DNA from: DAOSWM01 sp035380045
GTDB taxonomy: Bacteria > Bacteroidota > Bacteroidia > Bacteroidales > Tenuifilaceae
Length of the DNA stretch: 64,000 bases
Direction of reading: 5' to 3'
NCBI GenBank assembly: GCA_035380045.1
Contig: DAOSWM010000001.1
Span: forward strand, 62,001-126,000
In this document: positions 25,185-33,876 of the stretch, piece by piece
Layout: each line of letters starts with the position of its first letter
Numbering within the stretch: the first letter of the stretch is position 1
Translations under genes and position numbers: made by a program
The notes under the pieces: generated by a model
What the model was told of the DNA's origin: nothing
The model's database searches: none
What the model saw: only the letters and a program-made list of their open reading frames with translations

Positions 25185-26024
25185 TTATTTCTTTACAAAC
25201 TTTATCATTACCCAGTCGTTGCGTAAATTAGTTTTAACCTTCTCAAATCCTGCCTTGGTTGCAGTTTCGGTAATCGTGTCAATGTCAGACTTAAGAATTC
25301 CGCTTACTAAAAGTAAGCCATTGCTACTTATGCTCTTGTAGTATTGTGATAAATCCTTCAGTAGAACGTTTAGGTTAATGTTTGCGAGAATTACATCGAA
25401 TTTCTTACCAACAATTGTTGTAACATCGCCCTGCTCAACAACAATATTTTTACAGGCATTTGCATGGGTGTTTTCAAAGGAATTTTTGGTTGCCCACTCG
25501 TCAATATCGATTGCCAGTATTTTGGCTGCGCCAAGTTTTTCTGCAATAATGGCTAGTATTCCAGTACCACAGCCCATGTCGAGAACAGCTTTCCCTTGTA
25601 CTTCAATATCAAAAAGTTCTCGTACCATAAGCCATGTTGTTTGGTGGTGACCGGTTCCGAACGACATTTTTGGCTCAATTACAATCTCGAGCTCACAATC
25701 ACTTCCGGTTGGGTGAAAAGGGGCTCTAATACGACAAAAATTTTCAACAGTTATTGGTTCAAAGTTCGATTCCCAAAGCTCGTTCCAGTTTTTATCCTCA
25801 AAAATTTGGTGCGTTAATTCGTACTTGTAATTACCTAATAAAAATTCCTTTACCAATAATTCAGTACGATTTAAGTCGAATACTTTTTCAGGTATGTACC
25901 CTAGGAATCCCTCGTTGGTTTCGGAGAAGCTATCGTAACCAATTTCTGCGAGTTTGGCTATAAGAATTTCTACGAGTTGCTCGTTGAAGGGATTTAGGGA
26001 GATGCAAATTTCTGTGTACCTCAT
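25185..26024 (-). CDS. prmA: ribosomal protein L11 methyltransferase
   Basis: A 279-residue methyltransferase. The frame opens at 26054, inside tpiA, but the ATG at 26024 (MRYTEICISLNP), one base after the tpiA stop codon, gives the normal PrmA N-terminus. Features are IEPKMSFGTGHHQTTWLM, the S-adenosylmethionine motif VLDMGCGTGILAI, and ILANINLNVL (NPxY-like motif). It trimethylates L11. It is co-transcribed with tpiA upstream and the giant exported gene follows 27 bases downstream. Confidence 0.95.
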   Translation of the reverse strand: MRYTEICISLNPFNEQLVEILIAKLAEIGYDSFSETNEGFLGYIPEKVFDLNRTELLVKEFLLGNYKYELTHQIFEDKNWNELWESNFEPITVENFCRIRAPFHPTGSDCELEIVIEPKMSFGTGHHQTTWLMVRELFDIEVQGKAVLDMGCGTGILAIIAEKLGAAKILAIDIDEWATKNSFENTHANACKNIVVEQGDVTTIVGKKFDVILANINLNVLLKDLSQYYKSISSNGLLLVSGILKSDIDTITETATKAGFEKVKTNLRNDWVMIKFVKK

Positions 26025-26025
26025 G

Positions 26026-26787
26026 CTACGATGGGAATGATTTTGCGATAGCAATAAAATCGTTAGCCACTAGCGATGCGCCACCAATTAGCCCTCCGTC
26101 AACATCGGGTTTTGTGAAAATTTCCTTAGCGTTGCTAGGCTTGCAGCTTCCGCCGTAAAGAATGCTCAAGTTTTCAGCAATTTCTTTTCCGAATTTTTTC
26201 TCAATTATACTGCGGATAAATGCATGCATTTCCTGTGCTTGTTCTGGGGAAGCGGTGCGTCCGGTACCAATGGCCCAAACGGGTTCGTATGCAATTACAA
26301 TTTGTAAAATTTCCTCTTTTGATAACCTGAGCAAGGTTTCTGCAATTTGTTTTTCTACAACATGAAAATGATTGTTTGATTCCCTCTCATTGAGTTTTTC
26401 TCCACAGCAGAAAATGGGAGTGAGGTTGTTGCTTAGAACCTGGTTTACCTTTCCAAGCAAAGTTTCGTTCGATTCGTTGAAGTACTCCCTTCGTTCTGAG
26501 TGTCCAACTATTACGTGGGTTACTCCAGAACTTGCAAGCATGCTTGCAGAAACTTCACCCGTGAAGGCTCCCTTTTCCCATTCAGCGCAATTCTGGCTTC
26601 CAACCCGAAGAGGGCTTCCCTGTGATATTTTTGAAATTTCGGTAATGTGTGTGAATGGAGGGATTACAATAATTTCAATGTTGGCAGGCGCTTGTTTGAG
26701 CAACGATTTTACCTGTTCGGCAAGGTTTTTTCCCTCTGAGAGGGAGGTGTTCATTTTCCAGTTTCCTGCTACAATTTGTTTTCTCAT
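26026..26787 (-). CDS. tpiA: triosephosphate isomerase
   Basis: A 253-residue TIM barrel. The frame opens at 26844, but the ATG at 26787 (MRKQIVAGNWKMN) is the normal start. The catalytic residues are visible: Lys in GNWKMN, His in VIVGHSERR and Glu in VIAYEPVWAIGTG, with the phosphate loop ILYGGSCKPSN. It interconverts dihydroxyacetone phosphate and glyceraldehyde-3-phosphate in glycolysis. A GC-rich hairpin and a tetranucleotide repeat lie just upstream. Confidence 0.98.
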   Translation of the reverse strand: MRKQIVAGNWKMNTSLSEGKNLAEQVKSLLKQAPANIEIIVIPPFTHITEISKISQGSPLRVGSQNCAEWEKGAFTGEVSASMLASSGVTHVIVGHSERREYFNESNETLLGKVNQVLSNNLTPIFCCGEKLNERESNNHFHVVEKQIAETLLRLSKEEILQIVIAYEPVWAIGTGRTASPEQAQEMHAFIRSIIEKKFGKEIAENLSILYGGSCKPSNAKEIFTKPDVDGGLIGGASLVANDFIAIAKSFPS

Positions 26788-26811
26788 ATTGTTGTTTGAT
26801 TGAATGACCTG

Positions 26812-26845
26812 CTTGCCCCAGCCTACGGCAGGCTGGGCAGGCAAG
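26812..26845. repeat. GC-rich inverted repeat upstream of tpiA
   Basis: CCCAGCCT (26817-26824) and AGGCTGGG (26830-26837) enclose ACGGC. CTTGC (26812-26816) and GCAAG (26841-26845) extend the stem beyond a 3-base bulge, giving 13 pairs in all. It is much richer in G and C than the surrounding AT-rich spacer. It sits 25-58 bases ahead of the tpiA ATG. Confidence 0.75.
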
Positions 26846-26850
26846 TTGAA

Positions 26851-26868
26851 TGATTGATTGATTGATTG
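26851..26868. repeat. TGAT tetranucleotide tandem repeat
   Basis: Four and a half tandem copies of TGAT in the spacer upstream of tpiA, next to the GC-rich hairpin. It is not inside a coding frame, so any length change would act only on spacing. Confidence 0.8.
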
Positions 26869-26940
26869 TATAACTGATTCACTTTGTAAACCAACTTACG
26901 ATTACAAATCCAAAGGTAAAAAAAAACTCTCAGAATTGAT

Positions 26941-28020
26941 TTATGAGATGCGTATTCTTGGGTCGAGGAAACCATAGGTAACATCAACCAGCAGGTTGAT
27001 TACAACAAATACGGCTGAAATGGTTATTACCGAGCCTAAAACTAACGGAATATCGTAGCTGTTAAGTGCGTTAACCATTACGTTTCCCAGGCCTTTCCAC
27101 CCGAATATGTATTCAATGAATATTACTCCGGCCATTAATGAAGCGAACCAGCCAGAAATGGCAGAAACAACAGGGTTCATGGAGTTTTTTAACGCATGAT
27201 TCCATATTATTTTTGGGAAAGATAGCCCTTTGGATCTTGCAGTTCGAATATAATCTTGGGAAAGTGTTTCGAGCATGGAACTTCGAGCCAGCTGTGTAAC
27301 CACTGAAAGTGGACGAATCCCAAGAGTGAATGCTGGAAGGATAAGGTTTTTTATCTGAAGTTTAATCCCCTCACCATAGTTATCAATTTCCCAAATATTT
27401 CCTGTTAAATTCAGTCCAGTAAAATCTCCAAGAACGTATGCAAAGAGCCATCCAAATAGTATTGCAGCAAAAAATGAAGGTATGCTCATGCCGAAAGCGG
27501 AGAGAACGAGAATAATCCTGTCGAGCCAACTATCTTTAGTTAAGGCTGAAATAACACCAAAACCAATACCAAGAATTGTGGCAAATGCCATTGATGTGAA
27601 GGCTAGGATAAACGTATTTGGGAGTGTTTCGCCAATAATTGTTGAAATCGATTTGCCGCTCTGGTACGAGCGTCTTAGGTATGGTGCTTTTAGTACTAGG
27701 CACCTCGAAGGGGTGAAGTTTAGTTTAAATGCAACTTGGTAAACTTGTTGGTTGAGGTAAATGTAGCTACCTTCTGATTTTGGGTTATGAATTGAAACCG
27801 GAGAAATATCGTTTATGTATTTAAGGTACTGATAAAAAGTTGGTTTATCGAGACCTAAGTCGTGCCTGATGGCGGCGAGCGAGGCCTCATCGGTTCGCTG
27901 ACCCATTACCATTCTTGCAGGATCGCCAGGAATTAGGTTAAAGAGGGTGAATACTAAAGTTACTACTCCCCAGATAATGAGTATGCTGTATAGAAATCGC
28001 TTTGTGAGGTACTGCAGCAT
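26941..28020 (-). CDS. OppB/DppB-type peptide ABC transporter permease, orphan
   Basis: A 359-residue inner-membrane permease of the oligopeptide/dipeptide family. The N-terminus MLQYLTKRFLYSILIIWGVVTLVF with LIPGDPAR is diagnostic. The C-terminal region has the EAA-like loop SKGLSFPKIIWNHALKNSMNPVVS and EYIFGWKGLGNVMVNALNSYDIPLV. About six membrane helices are seen, plus an extended periplasmic loop at residues about 65-125. No second permease (DppC), ATPase or binding protein gene adjoins it, which suggests its partners are elsewhere. mazG lies 12 bases upstream on the same strand. Confidence 0.93.
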   Translation of the reverse strand: MLQYLTKRFLYSILIIWGVVTLVFTLFNLIPGDPARMVMGQRTDEASLAAIRHDLGLDKPTFYQYLKYINDISPVSIHNPKSEGSYIYLNQQVYQVAFKLNFTPSRCLVLKAPYLRRSYQSGKSISTIIGETLPNTFILAFTSMAFATILGIGFGVISALTKDSWLDRIILVLSAFGMSIPSFFAAILFGWLFAYVLGDFTGLNLTGNIWEIDNYGEGIKLQIKNLILPAFTLGIRPLSVVTQLARSSMLETLSQDYIRTARSKGLSFPKIIWNHALKNSMNPVVSAISGWFASLMAGVIFIEYIFGWKGLGNVMVNALNSYDIPLVLGSVITISAVFVVINLLVDVTYGFLDPRIRIS

Positions 28021-28032
28021 CTATACAAGAAA

Positions 28033-28824
28033 CTATTGGTTGTCGTACTCCTTGGCTTGTTCCCAGTAAACGTTCATTTCGTCGAGGCTCATATTTTTGA
28101 GCGATTGACCTTCAGCAATGGTTTTGCTCTCGAGGTAGTTGAATCGTTTCATGAATTTTTTGTTCGTGCGTTCCAGCGCTGTTTCGGGTTCAACCTTGTA
28201 TAGCCGGGCAGCGTTAACTAGGGAGAAGAAGAGATCGCCAAACTCGTTCTCGATTTTCTCAAAACTCCCTAATTTTATTTCATTCTTCAGCTCGTTAAGC
28301 TCCTCCTCAAACTTATCCCATATTTGCGAAGGCTTTTCCCAATCGAAACCAACAGCGCTAACTTTTTCCTGAATTCTATGAGCTTTTACCAGTGAAGGAA
28401 GCGATTTAGGTACTCCTGAGAGTACGGTTTTATTCCCGTTCTTTTCTTTTATTTTAAGTTGCTCCCAGTTTTCTTCAACCTCCCTCGAGTTTTCAACCTT
28501 CACATTGCTGAATACGTGGGGATGCCTGTACACAAGTTTATCGCAGATGTTATTGATTACATCGGTTGCGTTGAAAACGTTTTGTTCCGAAGCAATTTTT
28601 GAGTAGAAAACCAGGTGTAGCATCAGGTCGCCAAGTTCCTTCTTGATGTTCTCCATATCCTTGTCGAGTATGGCATCGGCCAGCTCATAGGTTTCCTCAA
28701 TGGTTAGGTTTCGGATAGTTTCGAAGGTTTGCTTCTTGTCCCAAGGACATTTCTCGCGCAGCTCATCCATTATGTCCAGCAAACGCCCAAATGCTTCGAT
28801 TGATTTTGTATGATCGGTTTTCAT
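28033..28824 (-). CDS. mazG: nucleoside triphosphate pyrophosphohydrolase
   Basis: A 263-residue MazG with two all-alpha repeats. The first repeat has KCPWDKKQTFETIRNLTIEETYELADAI and KKELGDLMLHLVFYS; the second has KFEEELNELKNEI and ENEFGDLFFSLVNAARLY. These contain the ExxE-(12-28)-ExxD metal sites. The ATG at 28824 (MKTDHTKSIEAF) is preferred to the frame opening at 28854. The enzyme hydrolyses noncanonical nucleoside triphosphates and lowers ppGpp-linked stress effects in other bacteria. It precedes the orphan permease with a 12-base gap. Confidence 0.95.
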   Translation of the reverse strand: MKTDHTKSIEAFGRLLDIMDELREKCPWDKKQTFETIRNLTIEETYELADAILDKDMENIKKELGDLMLHLVFYSKIASEQNVFNATDVINNICDKLVYRHPHVFSNVKVENSREVEENWEQLKIKEKNGNKTVLSGVPKSLPSLVKAHRIQEKVSAVGFDWEKPSQIWDKFEEELNELKNEIKLGSFEKIENEFGDLFFSLVNAARLYKVEPETALERTNKKFMKRFNYLESKTIAEGQSLKNMSLDEMNVYWEQAKEYDNQ

Positions 28825-28978
28825 TTTGTTTGAATTAACGAACAAAGGTAGCAATAAAAAAGGTGGGAGACTGTGCCCAAAGGCAAATTAAAGTATGAAA
28901 CAGAAATAGTACATTGTTATGGTTAGCTATAGAAATTATAATTTCCAGAATTTTAAATTAGCATTCAAGTTCTTGGGG

Positions 28979-30937
28979 TTATTCGCTATAATGGATGAAA
29001 TCCATACAAGTAGAATCGTTTTTAAGAATTAGTAGGTAATCGTTCACCCTGCCTTTTAGCTGAACGTTTGGAATTAAACTATCAAATTCAGCCTGGGTAA
29101 TCATTTCGCGCTCCAGCATTTTGCTGGCAACGAATTTGTAGTAATCGGCCATAAAGGGTTTTAGGTTCCCTAACGAGTCGAAGTTTTGGTAAAAGAGGTT
29201 TGGTTTTGGTATTATGCTGGCAAGGAAAATGGCTTCGCTTAGCTGCAATTTATCAGGTTCCTTATTGAAGTAAAATTCCGATGCTTCGGTTGCACCGTTA
29301 ATGCAGGGGCCCCATTCAATAATGTTAAGGTAAATCTCAAGAATTCTGAATTTATCAACAATGTTTTGGGTTTCAATTAGCCAGGCAATTAGAACTTCTT
29401 CGGCTTTACGAACCAGGTTCTTGTTTTGGTTAAGGTATAGATTCTTAATAAGTTGCTGTGTAATTGTGCTGCCACCCCTTGCCATGCGATTTTGCTTAAT
29501 GTTTTGTGCCATGGCGTAACGGAATCCTTCAGCATCGAAACCTTTATGGATGAAGAAACTTCCATCTTCGGCAACCACTACGGCATTCTTGAGGTGTGGC
29601 GAAATTGCCTCAATGGGTCTGAAATACTTATACTCGGTTACTAATGGAATCTCCTTGTTGGTAGAATCGTTCACGTATACGTAGTGGATAAGCGTGTCGT
29701 TTAATTTTCTGAAGTCGGTTTTCCCGTACGAGAGAATTCTGAAATCAATGGGAGATAGCAACGCGTTGAAAGTTAGGCTGTCGGGTTGTGAGAAGTCGAT
29801 GGCAGAATTCATGTCGAATTTTAAAAAACCTCTAACTCTCAGGTCATCTAACATCGAGAATAGCCCTTTGGGAATTGATTCGAACAGGTTAGTTGCAGGG
29901 AAAAGGCCCGTTGAACCCGATATGGAAGCAGATAGGCTGCTGTTTGATGATAAACGTGCTGTAAATGGAAATTCAAACCGGTTGAGCTGTGCCAAGGTTG
30001 TGCTATCGAGTTGAATTTGTGAGCGGTTCGCCGCTATGCCGAAATTCAGCTTGCTGCTGTCAATGGTTACTTCATTTTCCGACAGGTATTTGTGGTTCGC
30101 TTTCAGCGATACTACTGATGCGTTACCTGATAAATGTATGCTATCGGTACCCAAGTAGTTTGCAAGCATTTCAGCCTTAAAAAGGGTGAATGTACTTTTC
30201 AGTCCTAGTAGGTTTTCAACCACTGGGATTTTTACTGGTTTTCCGGTTGGGTGATGTACATTAATTGATATAAAATTTTTATTTTCAGCAGTAGTCCCAT
30301 AAATATTGTAGTTTTGCTGTAGGGAGTCCTCCGTAACTATGGCTTGAGCCACTATATTCCCATTGTAACTTTTTACCGAGGGTAATGAAAGCGTAAGGTT
30401 CGTTAGCGTATCGTGGTAATGTATTGTTATGTTATTAAGGTTGAAGTTTGCAGTGGAAACACCCATTACTCCACTAAGAATTTGTGAAGCCAGCTTCACA
30501 TTGAAACCGAATTTTGCATTTTCCTTTGAATGCAATGTTTTGTTGGCTAATTTGTTAACTGCTCTTCTCGACCTAATTATTTCAACTAAATTGTCGCCTC
30601 GAAGTGTAAGTGATTCTAGTCCAATAAATTTGGGGTTCAGTTTAAGTTTAAGTAGGTCAATGAGTGTAGCAGTAAATACAAAACCTTTTACTTCTAGAAT
30701 CGGTAATCCTGAGGGTAGGGTAACTATAACTTCAGATGCTGATAAGGAGTTTAAATTGTTGACTTTAAGGTTTTTGATTGAAATAGTTAGGCCGTATTTC
30801 GACTGAATTCTGTTCGATACTTCGTTTGCTACGAAACGGGCTATTGGTGTTTTAAGGCTGAATAGTACTACTAATGCAATAAGCAGGAATGCAGATATTA
30901 GTAGGATAATTCTTTTGAAAACTCTCATTAACACCAA
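28979..30937 (-). CDS. peptidoglycan glycosyltransferase (GT51) with AsmA-like N-terminal extension
   Basis: A 652-residue protein. Residues 9-28 form a signal-anchor. Residues about 30-430 are a long beta-rich region whose start (TPIARFVANEVSNRIQSKYGLTISIKNLKV) resembles the AsmA/TamB repeat start. Residues 435-640 are a GT51 transglycosylase: catalytic Glu457 in AEDGSFFIHKGFD, RGGSTITQQLIKNLYL (487-502), and EIYLNIIEWGP (534-544). No transpeptidase domain follows, so it polymerises but does not crosslink glycan strands. The extension makes it more than twice as long as a standard monofunctional MtgA. The C_GCAxxG gene lies 6 bases upstream. Confidence 0.9.
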   Translation of the reverse strand: MVLMRVFKRIILLISAFLLIALVVLFSLKTPIARFVANEVSNRIQSKYGLTISIKNLKVNNLNSLSASEVIVTLPSGLPILEVKGFVFTATLIDLLKLKLNPKFIGLESLTLRGDNLVEIIRSRRAVNKLANKTLHSKENAKFGFNVKLASQILSGVMGVSTANFNLNNITIHYHDTLTNLTLSLPSVKSYNGNIVAQAIVTEDSLQQNYNIYGTTAENKNFISINVHHPTGKPVKIPVVENLLGLKSTFTLFKAEMLANYLGTDSIHLSGNASVVSLKANHKYLSENEVTIDSSKLNFGIAANRSQIQLDSTTLAQLNRFEFPFTARLSSNSSLSASISGSTGLFPATNLFESIPKGLFSMLDDLRVRGFLKFDMNSAIDFSQPDSLTFNALLSPIDFRILSYGKTDFRKLNDTLIHYVYVNDSTNKEIPLVTEYKYFRPIEAISPHLKNAVVVAEDGSFFIHKGFDAEGFRYAMAQNIKQNRMARGGSTITQQLIKNLYLNQNKNLVRKAEEVLIAWLIETQNIVDKFRILEIYLNIIEWGPCINGATEASEFYFNKEPDKLQLSEAIFLASIIPKPNLFYQNFDSLGNLKPFMADYYKFVASKMLEREMITQAEFDSLIPNVQLKGRVNDYLLILKNDSTCMDFIHYSE

Positions 30938-30943
30938 GCTTGT

Positions 30944-31390
30944 TTAAATTGATTTTTTGAGGTACTTTTCGAGAATTAGTGCGGTTTGCTCAACAGCATT
31001 ATTGCAAACTCTGTCGAAAAATCCGCAGTTTGTAGCGTACTGTCTAAGCTCTTCGTTCTTCAAATCAATTTTTATCAGTTCGAGGCATTGAGTTCCTCCC
31101 AGTTTTGTTTCGCACTCATCAACAAAGTTACCTGTTAGCTCTACAAGTTTGTTTTTCTTTACAGAATCGGAGGCTTTATAAGTGCCGAACTTTAATCCCA
31201 GAATCATTGCACCGGCATTTATTGCACCACAAATGTGCTGTCGCCTGCCAATTCCACCCCCCAAACCTGCAGCAATTCCGAATGCAGTTTTAATATCGAG
31301 CCCTACCACATCGGAGTATGCAATAAGTATTGACTGGGCGCATGAATAGCCCTGTTTGAAAAGTTCTACAGCATGTTTCGACCTATTCAT
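30944..31390 (-). CDS. C_GCAxxG_C_C family redox protein
   Basis: A 148-residue protein of the putative redox-active cysteine family. It has the features RSKHAVELFKQGYSCAQSILIAYSD, the central glycine-rich GLGGGIGRRQHICGAINAGAMILG with the CGAxxxG motif, and further cysteines at VDECETKLG, TQCLELI, TNCGFF and RVCNNAVEQ. Proteins of this family occur in anaerobes, often near oxidoreductase or transporter genes. Function unproven. It lies 6 bases upstream of the GT51 gene on the same strand and may be co-transcribed with it. Confidence 0.85.
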   Translation of the reverse strand: MNRSKHAVELFKQGYSCAQSILIAYSDVVGLDIKTAFGIAAGLGGGIGRRQHICGAINAGAMILGLKFGTYKASDSVKKNKLVELTGNFVDECETKLGGTQCLELIKIDLKNEELRQYATNCGFFDRVCNNAVEQTALILEKYLKKSI

Positions 31391-31505
31391 AAGGCTCTAA
31401 TTGAAAATGTTGCTTACCATCAAGAAATTAGTTAACTGTCCAGCTAGGATTTGTGGCAGATTACCACATGAAATTGCTATTTTCAAAAATAAACAAAAAT
31501 CTTTT

Positions 31506-31513
31506 TACCTTTG
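31506..31513 (+). promoter_or_regulatory. possible -7 element for the M28 peptidase operon
   Basis: TACCTTTG, matching TAnnTTTG, ends 30 bases before the ATG at 31544. No TTG at 19-21 bases upstream is seen; the nearest is 29 bases away. Confidence 0.35.
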
Positions 31514-31543
31514 GTAATTATATTAAATTAATACCCTTTCATT

Positions 31544-33868
31544 ATGGAACCAGCTGTTAATCCCTCAAAAAAAATTGCTAATAATAGTTTGTTTCAGCTA
31601 GCAATCGTTGCAGTTACTTTTTTGATTGCAGCTACTTCGGTTTGGTTAACTTCGCCTCCAGAGCCAAAAAGCATCAATACTCCTTCAAATGAGTTTTCAG
31701 CAGCTCGTGCCTTTATCCATACGGAGGCAATTGCTCAAAAACCTCATATGATTGGCACCGATGAGAATAAACGGGTTGCTAACTATTTGGCCGAACAGCT
31801 GAACAGAATTGGTTTAGAAGTTGATACTCAAAAAACTACCGCACTGAATTTTGAGGACGTTCCCATTTACGGAAGGGTTACCAACGTGGTTGGTAGATTA
31901 AAGGGTACTGCAAGTACCAAGGCGGTTCTGGTTTTAGGGCATTACGACTCCCAACCCTACTCGCTGGGTGCGGCTGACGATGGCATTGCCCTGGCTTCAA
32001 TGCTTGAAGCGGCTGAAGTATTGAAGAATAATTATTCCCTTCAGAACGACATAATATTTCTTTTCACCGATGCAGAGGAAGTTGGCTTGCTTGGTGCCAT
32101 TGCTTTTGCCAAGGAGCATCCCTGGGTTAATGAGGTGGGTTTAGTGCTGAACGTTGAGGCTCGTGGAACTCGCGGTCCTGCGCTTTCGTTTGAGGTAAGC
32201 CCTGAAAATGGCTGGATAATGAGAGAGTTCATTAAGCATGTTGAGCGCCCATACGCTGGTTCCATGATGTACGAAGTGTATAAAATGATGCCTAACTACA
32301 CCGATTTTACAATTTTCAAAAACAAAGGTTTGTCAGGTTTCAATGTTGCAATAATTGAAGGGTACGAAAATTATCACAGTCCTACTGATAAACCCGAGAA
32401 TTTAAGTTTGGCTAGCTTACAGCATATGGGAAGCTACATCATGAGCATTGCCAAGCATTTTGGAAATATTTCGCTCGAAAACACAAAAGAGAAAGATTTG
32501 GTGTACTTCAATATTCTGGGTTCAAAAATGATTTACTACCCAATGAGTTGGAATACAATTTTTCTAATAATTATCATTTTACTATTTGTTTTTTATATTT
32601 TCTTAGGTTTTACACGAACTCAATTAAGTACTTGGAAAATTATCGGTAGTTTCTTTTTAATAATTTTTACAATCGCTTTAACAGTTGGCTCAGTTTGGTT
32701 GGTTAATGGTTGGATAAAAAATCTGTACCCGCATTACAACGTGTTTTATATGAGTAATTATCACAACGCTCGTTTCTATTTCTATGCTTACATGGCCTTG
32801 GTTGTTGCAGTTTCTACGTTGGTTTTCTACTTGCTGTTTAAACGTATCAACATTTATAATTTGATGGCTGCAGTTTTTATCCTTTTTATAATAATGTCAG
32901 CCTTTATTTATTTTAAAATTCCAACAGCATCATACTTTACTTACCTTCCGTTACTTTTTGGTTTGTTAGCATTTAACCTCTTACTTTGGTTCGATTTAAA
33001 TCCAAGCAAAAATCCTGGTTCATATTATCTAGCCCTGTTTTTTGGTGCAACACCATTTGTTTTGGTAATATCTTCTTTTACATTTTTGCTATACCATATT
33101 TTTGGGTTGAAGATGCCTTTTGCTGGAGCAGCATTACAAACTCTAATAATGTTAGTAATTATGCCTTTGTTTGATGTTGCTTTAAAACGCTTCAAATTAG
33201 GAATTCCCTTTGTTGCATTTCTGATATCAGTAGCATATTTAGTTGTTGCTCACGTAAATTCTGGTTACACGGAGAAGTATCCATTGCAAAGCAACGTAAT
33301 GTATGCAAGTTTGCTTGACCAGCAGAAAGCTTACTGGCTTTCGTCGTTTACAAAAACCGATGAGTGGAACCAGCAGTTTTTTCCAAATTCTGTAGTTGAT
33401 TCAATTCCTGATATTTATCCTGGACGAAGCAGGATGTACCTCAAAAACGAAGCCGATTTCATGGAGTTTGCAAGACCGCTGGCTGCAGTTACAACCGATT
33501 CAGTTTTCCAGAACAATCGTTACCTTGAGTTTAACCTAAAATCGATGATTCACTCAGGAGGCTTCGAGATTGTTATACCAACTTCATACGAATTAAAAAG
33601 TTTTGCTGTTGATAGTGTAGAAGCCTACGGAATTGAAAGAATGGCTAACAGCAAGCAAGGCTACGTTTTTCGCTGCTTCAATCCTGGAGAGGAGGGCTTT
33701 AACGTTAGCTTACACTATGCAGGAGTCGATTCGTTGGAATTCAGTGTAATTGAGAAAAGGCTAGGACTTCCACCATTCTCGTATATTAAGCCAATGCCCG
33801 AAAATATTATTAAGGGAGTTGGTTACGAAAGTCATATAACACTGGTTAAGAGTTCGTTAAAATTATAG
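31544..33868 (+). CDS. M28 family zinc aminopeptidase with C-terminal membrane domain
   Basis: A 774-residue protein. A membrane anchor lies at residues about 18-36. The M28 peptidase domain (residues 60-310) has the zinc-ligand pattern His133 (GHYDSQP), Asp145 (AADDG), Glu178/Glu179 (DAEEVG), Glu205 (NVEARGT) and His278 (NYHSPTD). Then come eight or more hydrophobic helices (about 340-570) and a final periplasmic beta-rich domain (about 590-774). This plan, peptidase domain followed by a polytopic region, is that of Bacteroidota M20/M28 'Fxna-like' membrane peptidases. It probably trims peptides on the periplasmic side. DUF554 follows 8 bases later. Confidence 0.9.
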   Translation: MEPAVNPSKKIANNSLFQLAIVAVTFLIAATSVWLTSPPEPKSINTPSNEFSAARAFIHTEAIAQKPHMIGTDENKRVANYLAEQLNRIGLEVDTQKTTALNFEDVPIYGRVTNVVGRLKGTASTKAVLVLGHYDSQPYSLGAADDGIALASMLEAAEVLKNNYSLQNDIIFLFTDAEEVGLLGAIAFAKEHPWVNEVGLVLNVEARGTRGPALSFEVSPENGWIMREFIKHVERPYAGSMMYEVYKMMPNYTDFTIFKNKGLSGFNVAIIEGYENYHSPTDKPENLSLASLQHMGSYIMSIAKHFGNISLENTKEKDLVYFNILGSKMIYYPMSWNTIFLIIIILLFVFYIFLGFTRTQLSTWKIIGSFFLIIFTIALTVGSVWLVNGWIKNLYPHYNVFYMSNYHNARFYFYAYMALVVAVSTLVFYLLFKRINIYNLMAAVFILFIIMSAFIYFKIPTASYFTYLPLLFGLLAFNLLLWFDLNPSKNPGSYYLALFFGATPFVLVISSFTFLLYHIFGLKMPFAGAALQTLIMLVIMPLFDVALKRFKLGIPFVAFLISVAYLVVAHVNSGYTEKYPLQSNVMYASLLDQQKAYWLSSFTKTDEWNQQFFPNSVVDSIPDIYPGRSRMYLKNEADFMEFARPLAAVTTDSVFQNNRYLEFNLKSMIHSGGFEIVIPTSYELKSFAVDSVEAYGIERMANSKQGYVFRCFNPGEEGFNVSLHYAGVDSLEFSVIEKRLGLPPFSYIKPMPENIIKGVGYESHITLVKSSLKL

Positions 33869-33876
33869 GTTTACAA

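Noticed and set aside
26851..26868. TGAT repeat as a phase-variation switch of a coding frame
   Set aside because: The repeat lies in a spacer, outside the chosen tpiA start, so slippage would not shift a reading frame.
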